From: Candidatus Gastranaerophilales bacterium
GTDB lineage: Bacteria > Cyanobacteriota > Vampirovibrionia > Gastranaerophilales > Gastranaerophilaceae
Reading direction: 5' to 3'
Length of the DNA: 42,900 bases
Assembly: GCA_944323495.1 (NCBI GenBank)
Contig: CALUSZ010000079.1
Location: 1-42,900, forward strand
The notes beneath the pieces are model-generated. The model worked only from the letters and a program-made list of their open reading frames with translations, was not told where the DNA came from and searched no databases. Within the stretch, counting starts at the first letter, position 1. Each line of letters starts with the position of its first letter. The position numbers and the translations under genes are program-made. Shown piece after piece: positions 1 through 8,603 of the stretch.

Positions 1-3000
1 TCGGATATCATCGTTCTATGATAGAACTTTTCTCCTTTATTCTGAAGTGCAAAAATACCGTTTGGTTTATAATATTCAGTCAGCATATCATTAACATTTT
101 TACAAAGTGAAAATATATCATGCCCCATACCAACATATTGTTTTTCATTCGGTACATCAAAAATAAATCCGTGTATATTAGCACCGCACAATGCTCCATT
201 AGCAATGTAACTTGTACAAATTATTTTATCATCCATCATATTATTAAAAGCTTCGAAATTTGCGAATTTTACTGTTCTTGATTGGCCTTTGCTTGCAAAT
301 GATGTTTCCGGCGTATGAATTAAAGCATAGAAATTTTCAATATCGGAAGCATTTACGACTTTTACCTGATGTCCTCGTACTTCTTGAGATTTTGCCATTT
401 CAAGATAAGTATTAGAAGGAGTTTGCGGCAATACAAAATCATTTGCCTTTATTTCACTTATTCTTTTTTCTAACATCCGGTCAAGATGTCTGGTAAGCCC
501 GTCAACATCTTTTGCGGAATAAAGCATTTGAGTCAATTCAAAAATATTTCCTTCCTTTAAATCGAAAGCTAAACGCTCAAAAGTATTTTCTCTTACGGTT
601 GTTACTAATTCTATGCCACGCAACTTTTTTACAATTTTTTCTTTATTTGTGCTCATAAATTTCTCTATTGTATTAGAGCCTTGTATTATTGCGTATAATT
701 TTGCAGATTCTTCATCCGTGAACCCGAACTTCTGAGCAATGAAATATGCGTCAAAACCGGAATCAGTAGAGGTACCGTCATATTTGTCTGTATTATGTAA
801 TAATGTAGCCAACATAAGAATCCGTTTATCAGATTCATTCAATTGTTTGTATTTTGGATTATTTATTATTTTTTGAAGTGTTTTTAGCGTATTAACAGGC
901 ATTGTAGAACCGTCTATCTGATTGTAAAATTCCGGCATATCCAGAGAAAGTGCTCTTAGCTGCGCTTCCAGCTCAGGATTCTTTTTAATCGTTATAAAGT
1001 TATTGTCTTTAAACTGTTCTATAATTGTTCTTATCTCTTCCGCTGTTGCTTTTGCCTCTGGAGTTAATAAATTCAAATTTTCAGGAGATTTGCCGGCATA
1101 ATCAGGGTAGCCAATCAAGTGGCCGTCTCGGATGTCAAATCCGTAAAACTCTTTTATCATATATTGTTCATCAAGATTAAGTTTTGATAACAACGATTCT
1201 GTTTTTGATATAAAATCCTGGTGTGTGATTCTTAAACTTACGCTATCGAGAGTTGATAAATCCATCTCTGCAAGATTTTGTTCAAAGCTTTTGAGTGTAG
1301 TTCTGAACTGTGCACATTTTTCCGGCGATAGTTTCTCTACCGAAATATTTAAAGCATTTGAAAGTCTTTGCATTAATTCAATATATTCTGTTTCTGTTTT
1401 AGGTACGGCAGGGAAATGTTCTGCCAGTTCTGCACTCATTTCTTTGTTCTTATAAAGCACTAAATCTGACATAAACATGCGTTTCTCGCTTTTTGACATA
1501 CTGCTTATAGGTCTGTCCATCCACTTAATATAATCAACAGCACCGCTTGACAGTATATTTAACATATAATCAAGATTAATATTTTTTTGTTTAAATCTTT
1601 TATATAGTTCTTGAACTTTTTCAATGTTATCGTTTGTAATGTATTTTAATACATTTGCAATCTGGTCTCTCGGGAACTCTTTATTAGCCACAAGCTTGCG
1701 GGCAAGGCCTAAGCGGTCTTTTGGGTTTTCTAAGATAATGTGAATACAGTCTCTCGGGAACTCTTTATTAGCAACTAATTCCCTTGCTAAGTCGATATTA
1801 TCCTTGGTTGTGCTAAATAAGACATTTGCAATCTGGTCTCTCGGGAACTCTTTATTTGCGACTAATTCTCGAGCGAAGTCGATATTATCCTTGGTTGTGC
1901 TAAATAAGACATTTGCAATCTGGTCTCTCGGGAACTCTTTATTAGCAACTAATTCCCTTGCGAAGTCGATATTATCCTTGTTTATAGTAAATAAGACACG
2001 TGCAATCTCATGTCTCGGGAACTCTTTATTAGCAACTAATTCCCTTGCGAAGTCGATATTATCCTTATTGGTCCATCTTAACACCTTTGCAATCTGCTCT
2101 CTTGGGAATTCTTTGTTAGCAACCAGTTTACGGGCAAGCTCTATATTGTCTTTGTTTGTCCATTGTAATACCTTTGCAATCTGCTCACGCGGGAACTCTT
2201 TGTTGGCAACAAGTTCACGGGCTAATTCTATATTGCCTTTGTCTTTTCTTGTCCATCGTAATACCATTGCAATCTGCTCACGCGGGAATTCTTTGTCTTT
2301 AATCAGCTCACGGGCAAAATCTATATTGTCTTTGTCTTGAATTGTAGATAGTAATACATTTGCAATTTGCTCACGCGGGAATTCTTTGTCTTTAACCAGC
2401 TCACGGGCAAAATCTCTATTGTCTTTGTCTCGAAGTACAGATATTAATACATCTGCAATCTGCTCACGCGGGAACTCTTTGTCAGCAACCATTTCACGGG
2501 CTAATTCTATACTGTCTTTTCTTGTCCATTGTAATACCATTGCAATCTGCTCACGCGGGAACTCCTTGTCAGCAACTAATTTGCAGCCCAAAACCAAAAT
2601 ATCTTCATCCCAAGGCAAGTTAGTTCCTGTTTCCTTGTGATAATTATATAGACTTATATATTTATCAACTGTAATTTTACTTTCTGATGGTAAATGTTCC
2701 AGAAAAATTCCTTTTCCTTGTTCATCTATTTCTGCCAGAGTTTTTTGTATAATATCTAAATCTGAACGTTCAAACAGTTTTGCTATCTGGACATCCTTGC
2801 AGTGCTCTACAAGACTTGCAAATTCCATAATTTTATCTGCATTGGGTATTTCTTTTTGCATATATCTTTCCAACATACCCGGAGCTAGCTTGCCATTATA
2901 TTCTACAAATTGAGGTAATTTTGCTGCAAGTGCAATTTTAGTCATAAAGTTCTTTTTGCCGGAGTCATCAAGTTTATTATAAACGTTAGCAAGACTCCAG

Positions 3001-6000
3001 AAGTGATAAGTGTTCATATTTTTTGCACCTTTTGGGAAGGCATTAATTATAGCCGTAGCAACTTCCAATGGGCAATTCCCTATTTTGTCAAGATAGTTAT
3101 AATCAAAATTATCACCAAGCTGCTGCTTGAGTTTCTCTGCACAATTTGTATAAAGAGCATCACGGCTGTTTATAACCATTGACATAAACTTTGAGTCTTT
3201 ACAATTATTGTTAATCATATCCTTAACAAGTTCTATATTTTTAGTAATCTGAGCAAATTCTTCGTTTGTATAGTTTTCAAAGCCACGTACCATTACGCCG
3301 AATTTTATTATTTCAGGATTACTAACATCTGCATTTTCTATAAATCTGTTGAACTCTGAAGCTGTTTGAATACGTTCAAAATATTTATCAGTGTGGGGCT
3401 TAAATAAAACATGTTGATTATAACCCCTCATTAAATCAGAACAGAGAGAATTGTCCAGAGTTTTGAAGAATTCAAGGTTTTTCCTAAAATCCTCCGGCTT
3501 AATCTGAGCCATATCCGTCATAAAAGCAAGATTGCGCAATTTGTTTATTAATTCATCGTCCGTACCGCTGGCTTTTATATCAGTTATAAATTTATCATAT
3601 TCGCTCAGGTTAGTTTTAAACTGTTTTATATCTTTAATCTGTGAAATTCCTCGATAACTTTCAAATAATTTCCAAGGATTGGCCCCTGTTATATGATTGA
3701 AATCATTTAATATTACCGACAATTCTGAAACAGAAATCTCCGGATGTTGTTTTATAAAATCTGTTATTAATGTTTTTCTGTATTTATATGTAGATTTATA
3801 CTGTTGTTTATCAAGTTTTTGTTCATCGGGCATCTTTAGAATTTGTTCTACTAACTCATCAACATTCTCAGCTATTTTATAGTCTTTATCCGGATAACGC
3901 ATGAATGTTTCGCTCTTTGCAAGCGGGTTTCCACTTTCTGTAATAGTGTAAGTTCCATCAGATATGAAATTACCATTTTCATCGAATTCACCGTTTTCAA
4001 GTTGAACTTTCTTAATTTCAGGGTTCGTTAATTCCTGAATGTCGGGAGTCTGCTCTAAATGTTTTGCAAAAGGTGCGACCGTTTCTGCTTCCACATTATT
4101 TCCGGAAATAGTTTGTTCAGGTTCAGATTTAGCTTCCGCATCTGCTCTTCCTAAAGTTACCACTGCCGGTTCAGATACTCCGGCTCCAAGCTTAGATACT
4201 TCCAGCGCAGTTTCTACTTTGGCCTTAGCTTGAGAAATCATAACACCTAATGCATACGCAGGAGATACTTTATCTGCCAAAACTTTTCCATTAGCGCTTA
4301 AGCAGCAAGTGCCATCAGAATTTCTGGTTATTTTTATATTCTGCAGCTCCTGCTCTATACGCTTATTCAATTTTTCCAGTTCTCGAGCACCCAGCTGTTT
4401 TGCTATTTGACCGCCTAAAAACATCATTGCAAAATTCATTCCGCCGTTTTGCATAAAAGAGTCTTTCAGGCTCAAATCTGTTGTCATGCGGTCAAATACT
4501 ACATCTGCGCTCGTTTCGATTCCGGTACCTATACAATTTGCAGCAAGACTGTTTATTCCCTTTGTACCTGCAAATTTTGTTATTGCATTTCCCAGAGGGC
4601 TTGACACAAATGTACCAAATGTGCCATATTTCATTCCGGATTTAAATTCCTCAAGAGCCTCTGCGTGTGTAGCCGATGTTATACCCCTCCCACTGGTTGC
4701 ATCATCAACATAGGTTAATGCTGATGGAACTGCTGCATTCAAGGCTGTTACAAGGGTTTTTGCTACCAGATTCCCGACTCTTGTGCCCAGACGGGATACA
4801 CACGCACGGCCAATAGACGCCACCGCTCCTGTGCCCATGGTCGCTAAACTTACTGCAACAGTTATGCCGGTTTCCAAATATGCTTCTGTCAGCATATAAC
4901 TTTCTACCAGAGCTGATGCATCTTCTGAAAATATTTTGTCACCGGCAAATGCTTCCTTATATACTGCATTGGCTTGCTTCTGAAGAAACTCTATTCCTTT
5001 GCCTTTTGTTAATGTGCTAAGTTCATTATTTAAGTTATTCTTGATTTCAGATAAACTCTCTCTTAGAATCTGCTCGGCTTTTTCTTCGCTGCCGGCCTGA
5101 CGGTATACACCTATCATATATTCCTGTGCTAATTTCTCATCACCCAGAATTATGCTCAAGACCTTATGAGCCTGCTGGGCAAACTCTCTATTTTGAAAAT
5201 CTTTACTAAATTTGGATATTTCTGAACTAGTTGATATTGAATCCATGCGGCTTTTTAGTATTTGGTCCATAGGGGTTAATGCTGCGGAATTGTCTGCTGA
5301 AATCAAACTATCAATTGCGCTGATAGTTTGGGTTAGACGAACAGCGCTGGATAATTTTTCATTTATGCGCGTCAAGCTATATGCCCTGTTGTAATTAAAA
5401 TCTGTTCCAAATATCTTTTTAAATGCCGTTTCAAACTCTTCTTGAGATAATCCATCTAAGGAATTTAGCTTCGATAACATAGATTCATAATATGATATCT
5501 TTGAATCTACTGTAGAGCCGTCTTTCATAAATAACTGTGCTGTACTTCCTAAAATACCTTTACCGGATTCATAGTCTCTTAAAATTTGCAATGCTTGAGA
5601 GATATCTTCCTTTAATCTTGCGATATAGTTTTTAGATAATACGCTTTTCTCTTCGACTGTAAGATTGGATAATACATTAGAGGATGACCCAACAACAACT
5701 CTGCCATCTGCATATTCATGAGTTTGTAAAACTACACGGCCTTCGCTGTCCAAATCACTGTATATATTATATACGACATCTCCTTCTTTATTATATACCG
5801 CACCTTCTACAGAAGAATTTAAGACTCGTTTTAAACCGGCTTCTCTGTTTATGCTTATATCAAGAGAATTTCCTTCAAGTGTTGTTTCTGTACGGTGTTC
5901 TTCTATAGCTTTTCCTGCTTTATTATATATAACTCTATTTCCGTATTTATCACATTCTACAATACTTCCGTCACGGTAATAGCGTTTTTCAGGGATAAAT

Positions 6001-6590
6001 TCACCTTCCGGAGCATCTGTACCTTCTTGTACAAAATCGCATTCATAAACTCCATTAAGAGAATATATTTCTCCTTTTGTTTCTTCAGTGTAAAACCGGA
6101 CATTGTTTCTGGAAATTATACCTATAAGTTTATTACCATCAAAAATCATCTGGTAGGGATATCCGTGCATATCAGTTAAATCTTTGCGGGTGTAGTTTTG
6201 ATTGATTTGCAAGTCTGATAATCTTGAATCAAAGTCTATTTCATCAGAGGTAGAAAGTTTTTCGCCCTTATTACCGGTGAGTATAGTACTAAAAAAATCT
6301 AGTAAAACAACAGGTTTGATTGGTGTATCAGGGCTTGTTTCTGATAAAAAGTTCACTGCCTCTTCTTCGGATAAAGTACTATCTTCTCCTGCTGCCTGAC
6401 GGACTTTATCGTAAAATATAGATAATTCTGAACTATCCAGAACATTATTCTTATCGCTATCCGCAAGTTCAAATATATTTTGCAAAGCTGTATTTGCAAA
6501 ATCTTCTTTCTTTACCTCTTTTTGAAAAGACAACTTCTGAAAAAGATTGCCATTCCAAAATTTTAAAATATCTTTGCCTTCTCCGGGCAT
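1..6590 (-). CDS. Giant EF-hand / helical-repeat protein, C-terminus beyond window
   Basis: An uninterrupted frame of 2196 codons runs from ATG at 6590 past the left edge, so the C-terminus is missing. AGGAG lies 7 bases before the ATG. Residues 44-55 (DSDKNNVLDSSE) form an EF-hand-type calcium loop. Next comes a region with DGxxx-type strand repeats, then a Gly/Ala-rich hydrophobic segment (about residues 570-720) as seen in large toxin-like proteins, and long helical stretches. Eleven tandem units of about 29 residues with the core KEFPR(E/D)QIA fall at 1640-2620. A degenerate HD-type motif, LLHNTDK, lies near 790-810 with Asn replacing the catalytic Asp. There is no obvious signal peptide. 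A sigma-28 type promoter precedes it. I do not recognise the family. An intracellular scaffold or an exported effector-like protein are both possible. That the gene is real is nearly certain; its function is unknown. Confidence 0.9.
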   Translation of the reverse strand, partial: MPGEGKDILKFWNGNLFQKLSFQKEVKKEDFANTALQNIFELADSDKNNVLDSSELSIFYDKVRQAAGEDSTLSEEEAVNFLSETSPDTPIKPVVLLDFFSTILTGNKGEKLSTSDEIDFDSRLSDLQINQNYTRKDLTDMHGYPYQMIFDGNKLIGIISRNNVRFYTEETKGEIYSLNGVYECDFVQEGTDAPEGEFIPEKRYYRDGSIVECDKYGNRVIYNKAGKAIEEHRTETTLEGNSLDISINREAGLKRVLNSSVEGAVYNKEGDVVYNIYSDLDSEGRVVLQTHEYADGRVVVGSSSNVLSNLTVEEKSVLSKNYIARLKEDISQALQILRDYESGKGILGSTAQLFMKDGSTVDSKISYYESMLSKLNSLDGLSQEEFETAFKKIFGTDFNYNRAYSLTRINEKLSSAVRLTQTISAIDSLISADNSAALTPMDQILKSRMDSISTSSEISKFSKDFQNREFAQQAHKVLSIILGDEKLAQEYMIGVYRQAGSEEKAEQILRESLSEIKNNLNNELSTLTKGKGIEFLQKQANAVYKEAFAGDKIFSEDASALVESYMLTEAYLETGITVAVSLATMGTGAVASIGRACVSRLGTRVGNLVAKTLVTALNAAVPSALTYVDDATSGRGITSATHAEALEEFKSGMKYGTFGTFVSSPLGNAITKFAGTKGINSLAANCIGTGIETSADVVFDRMTTDLSLKDSFMQNGGMNFAMMFLGGQIAKQLGARELEKLNKRIEQELQNIKITRNSDGTCCLSANGKVLADKVSPAYALGVMISQAKAKVETALEVSKLGAGVSEPAVVTLGRADAEAKSEPEQTISGNNVEAETVAPFAKHLEQTPDIQELTNPEIKKVQLENGEFDENGNFISDGTYTITESGNPLAKSETFMRYPDKDYKIAENVDELVEQILKMPDEQKLDKQQYKSTYKYRKTLITDFIKQHPEISVSELSVILNDFNHITGANPWKLFESYRGISQIKDIKQFKTNLSEYDKFITDIKASGTDDELINKLRNLAFMTDMAQIKPEDFRKNLEFFKTLDNSLCSDLMRGYNQHVLFKPHTDKYFERIQTASEFNRFIENADVSNPEIIKFGVMVRGFENYTNEEFAQITKNIELVKDMINNNCKDSKFMSMVINSRDALYTNCAEKLKQQLGDNFDYNYLDKIGNCPLEVATAIINAFPKGAKNMNTYHFWSLANVYNKLDDSGKKNFMTKIALAAKLPQFVEYNGKLAPGMLERYMQKEIPNADKIMEFASLVEHCKDVQIAKLFERSDLDIIQKTLAEIDEQGKGIFLEHLPSESKITVDKYISLYNYHKETGTNLPWDEDILVLGCKLVADKEFPREQIAMVLQWTRKDSIELAREMVADKEFPREQIADVLISVLRDKDNRDFARELVKDKEFPREQIANVLLSTIQDKDNIDFARELIKDKEFPREQIAMVLRWTRKDKGNIELARELVANKEFPREQIAKVLQWTNKDNIELARKLVANKEFPREQIAKVLRWTNKDNIDFARELVANKEFPRHEIARVLFTINKDNIDFARELVANKEFPRDQIANVLFSTTKDNIDFARELVANKEFPRDQIANVLFSTTKDNIDLARELVANKEFPRDCIHIILENPKDRLGLARKLVANKEFPRDQIANVLKYITNDNIEKVQELYKRFKQKNINLDYMLNILSSGAVDYIKWMDRPISSMSKSEKRMFMSDLVLYKNKEMSAELAEHFPAVPKTETEYIELMQRLSNALNISVEKLSPEKCAQFRTTLKSFEQNLAEMDLSTLDSVSLRITHQDFISKTESLLSKLNLDEQYMIKEFYGFDIRDGHLIGYPDYAGKSPENLNLLTPEAKATAEEIRTIIEQFKDNNFITIKKNPELEAQLRALSLDMPEFYNQIDGSTMPVNTLKTLQKIINNPKYKQLNESDKRILMLATLLHNTDKYDGTSTDSGFDAYFIAQKFGFTDEESAKLYAIIQGSNTIEKFMSTNKEKIVKKLRGIELVTTVRENTFERLAFDLKEGNIFELTQMLYSAKDVDGLTRHLDRMLEKRISEIKANDFVLPQTPSNTYLEMAKSQEVRGHQVKVVNASDIENFYALIHTPETSFASKGQSRTVKFANFEAFNNMMDDKIICTSYIANGALCGANIHGFIFDVPNEKQYVGMGHDIFSLCKNVNDMLTEYYKPNGIFALQNKGEKFYHRTMIS
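1640..2620 (-). repeat. Eleven in-frame tandem repeats (about 87 bp / 29 aa)
   Basis: Inside the giant gene, eleven units share the pattern (I/R)(D/E)(F/L)ARELVANKEFPR followed by (D/E)QIAxVL and a variable 6-10 residue linker. Unit spacing is 84-99 bases. Two adjacent copies (1801-1887 and 1888-1974) differ at only about five of 87 bases, and these differences are clustered. This suggests recent duplication or patchy gene conversion. Each unit looks like two short helices, so the array probably forms an alpha-solenoid. All units keep the reading frame. Confidence 0.9.
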
Positions 6591-6637
6591 CTTCTACTCC
6601 TGTTTTTTCAATCTATATTAAACATCTTACAAGTATC

Positions 6638-6664
6638 CTATCGGCATTTTTTTCAAAATCTTTA
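6638..6664 (-). promoter_or_regulatory. Sigma-28 (FliA-type) promoter of the giant gene
   Basis: Read on the minus strand, TAAAGATT is followed by an 11-base spacer and GCCGATAG. The enterobacterial FliA consensus is TAAAGTTT-N11-GCCGATAA. The start of transcription would be near 6630, giving a leader of about 40 bases. A further box, AATGTAACAA (6680-6689), sits 15 bases upstream of the -35, as at the second such promoter at 38057. Confidence 0.85.
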
Positions 6665-6738
6665 GACTTTTTTCAAAAATTGTTACATTTCTTAATGCTT
6701 AAGCAAATTTTAAATAAATAATGTTTTTATATAAGTAT

Positions 6739-8121
6739 ATGGCTAGTGTGAATTTTCCAAATGTGAATATTTATCAAACAGGCGGAGTTAAAACTAAGAA
6801 CTCTGACAGTAAACCTGTCTCTTCTCCTGTGAAAGAAGTCAATACCCAGCCTTCTTTCAGAGCAGAGGCTTATACATCTGCTCTAACTATCAGGACTTCA
6901 CTTACTACTAAAGATGAGAAGAAAAAGTATGAAGAGCTCTCCAATGAGTTAGATCTCCAATATAGAAAAAAACTTGAATATGCACTAAAATCCGGACAGC
7001 TTCTTAAAAATAATTCAAACGATAAAAGCACGGTTCTTGATAATCTTTATAAAATCATAAAGGAAGAGAGAGATCCGGGGCTGGATAAAGTAAATATTTT
7101 AAAAGAGTGTCTTGATATTCTGGCAAATCCTTATGTAATAACCCAGACTTGCGAAGATATTCCAAAACAGTACCAGAGACAGATAATAGGACTTATTACA
7201 AATCTTTCAGAAAATCCCAATGATATAGCAAAAGCAAAATGGGATTTGGATAATATGCATACAGGCACCTGTCCTGCAGCAAGTATTGAGTTTGATTTGG
7301 CAACAAAACATACAGCTGAATTCTTTAGAATGGTAGAGGGATTAACATCGCCTAAAAATGAAGTTACAAAGACAATAAAGATGGACAGCCTTTCCGAAAA
7401 ATCTTCTGATGCGATTTGGCTGATTACAAAATTTAATACTCCGCATGTTATGAAGGACTTTAATACAGCGGAGGTTTTATTAAAACCTGATAAGGATGCA
7501 ATAATAAGAGCCCGTATTCAGAATCATCATCGTGATAAAGGCGAACGTTCAATGATAGATGTTTTAATGCAGTCGACTTTAATGCAGTTAGGCTCACAGC
7601 AGACTTATAATTCTCTTACGGACAAACGTGCTCCGAACGCCTGGACCCAAGAAGACGGCGGGTTAATTGATTTCGAAAAAACATATGTTGAATCTGTTGT
7701 AGAAGACAAAAATACTACTTCTGTAACTTATCAGATTGTTGATGAGGACGGAAGGCTTGCAGGATATGAAAAAGATTTTGCAACAATAAAGAAAGAGCTT
7801 CTGGATACATTAAAAATGGGACATAATATTATAATCGGATACACGTGGCCGGATCCTGAAAACGGAAACAGACTTGCAGGACATGAAATTACGATTGTAG
7901 GCTACAAGCAGGGTGCAAACGGCGAGGGTGTATTTGTTTGCCAGGATTCAGATGATGATATTGCTGCGCCAATTGACTTGAGTGAAAAGTTTTTACTTCC
8001 TAAAATCCATCATGCTGGTTTGCCGGACGAGATAGCCTCACGCGATTTTAAATATGAGGACAGCTGGGAGGTCGGACTCAAAGATTTTCAGGAAATGAAT
8101 CGGAGTAAAAAGAGCGCATAG
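6739..8121 (+). CDS. Putative papain-fold cysteine peptidase-like protein
   Basis: A 460-residue protein, divergent from the giant gene. I prefer ATG 6739 (MASVNFPN), but ATG 6721 is in frame and neither has a ribosome binding site. The N-terminal 50 residues are low complexity and contain PSFRAEA, like motifs in other unknowns here. Cys178 in TGTCPAAS resembles the nucleophile helix of papain-type enzymes. About 200 residues later, LKMGHNIIIGY leads into AGHEITIVGY (His382) and then VFVCQDSDDD, which has the layout of the catalytic His and following Asp/Asn strand in C1/C39-like folds. There is no signal peptide. The peptidase assignment is inference from motif order; the family is not recognised. 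An inactive or non-peptidase member of the fold is the main alternative. Confidence 0.8.
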   Translation: MASVNFPNVNIYQTGGVKTKNSDSKPVSSPVKEVNTQPSFRAEAYTSALTIRTSLTTKDEKKKYEELSNELDLQYRKKLEYALKSGQLLKNNSNDKSTVLDNLYKIIKEERDPGLDKVNILKECLDILANPYVITQTCEDIPKQYQRQIIGLITNLSENPNDIAKAKWDLDNMHTGTCPAASIEFDLATKHTAEFFRMVEGLTSPKNEVTKTIKMDSLSEKSSDAIWLITKFNTPHVMKDFNTAEVLLKPDKDAIIRARIQNHHRDKGERSMIDVLMQSTLMQLGSQQTYNSLTDKRAPNAWTQEDGGLIDFEKTYVESVVEDKNTTSVTYQIVDEDGRLAGYEKDFATIKKELLDTLKMGHNIIIGYTWPDPENGNRLAGHEITIVGYKQGANGEGVFVCQDSDDDIAAPIDLSEKFLLPKIHHAGLPDEIASRDFKYEDSWEVGLKDFQEMNRSKKSA

Positions 8122-8211
8122 CCGTTTTATGTATCAAAATTTTTGAACTTAAATATGATAAAAAATCGAATTAAATACCTAGATTATAGATACAAAAGCC
8201 TAAATCTATAG

Positions 8212-8439
8212 TTATACGGATTTTGCATAGGTGCAGGCTACAGCGAGCGCGATTTCTTCATCATTGTTTTGAGACTTTTTCTCAACAGGAAGTTCTTCCG
8301 GGAAATATTTATTAATAACTTTTTGCATAAATATCGAATTTAGATTCATTATCAAAATCATAACTGTAAGAAATACAAAAACCGTCCCCATTCCGATTGT
8401 CATTACAAACAAGCCTTCCTTCAATAATGAAATATCCAT
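8212..8439 (-). CDS. OadG-like sodium-pump decarboxylase gamma subunit
   Basis: A 75-residue single-span membrane protein. A transmembrane helix at about 8-33 contains the family hallmark GMGTVFVFL. A charged linker follows, then a C-terminal helix EEIALAVACTYAKSV that matches the C-terminal tail of OadG proteins. In the family this subunit anchors and assembles the biotin-dependent oxaloacetate or methylmalonyl-CoA decarboxylase and helps its Zn-containing carboxyltransferase. The alpha and beta subunits are not adjacent. AAAGGAG lies just before the ATG, supporting this start. Family assignment is fairly secure; which decarboxylase it serves is unknown. Confidence 0.75.
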   Translation of the reverse strand: MDISLLKEGLFVMTIGMGTVFVFLTVMILIMNLNSIFMQKVINKYFPEELPVEKKSQNNDEEIALAVACTYAKSV

Positions 8440-8540
8440 CTTTTCTCCTTTGCAAATTTTCTTTTGTTTTTAATTTTACTACAAATATAAATAAAATTTC
8501 ATTTTCCCCAAACAGAGCACCATTACTATACATTTAACCC

Positions 8541-8568
8541 TTGAAAAATAAATTTGATTTAGTACAAT
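8541..8568 (+). promoter_or_regulatory. Sigma-70 type promoter for pgi
   Basis: TTGAAA (8541-8546), a 16-base spacer and TACAAT (8563-8568) place the start of transcription near 8575, about 30 bases before the pgi ATG. Confidence 0.5.
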
Positions 8569-8603
8569 TTTTATAAGGGTATAGAAATAAGAAAGGGACC
8601 AGC

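Noticed and set aside
1640..2620. Regular repeats as a CRISPR array
   Set aside because: Units are 84-99 bases without distinct spacers, all in frame and encoding similar protein repeats.
1804..2640. Plus-strand reading frames with strong internal repeats
   Set aside because: They are antisense images of the tandem repeat inside the giant minus-strand gene, which is open through the whole region.
8184..8210. Inverted repeat TATAGAT/ATCTATA as a terminator
   Set aside because: Only 7 A/T-rich pairs, a 12-base loop and no U run.
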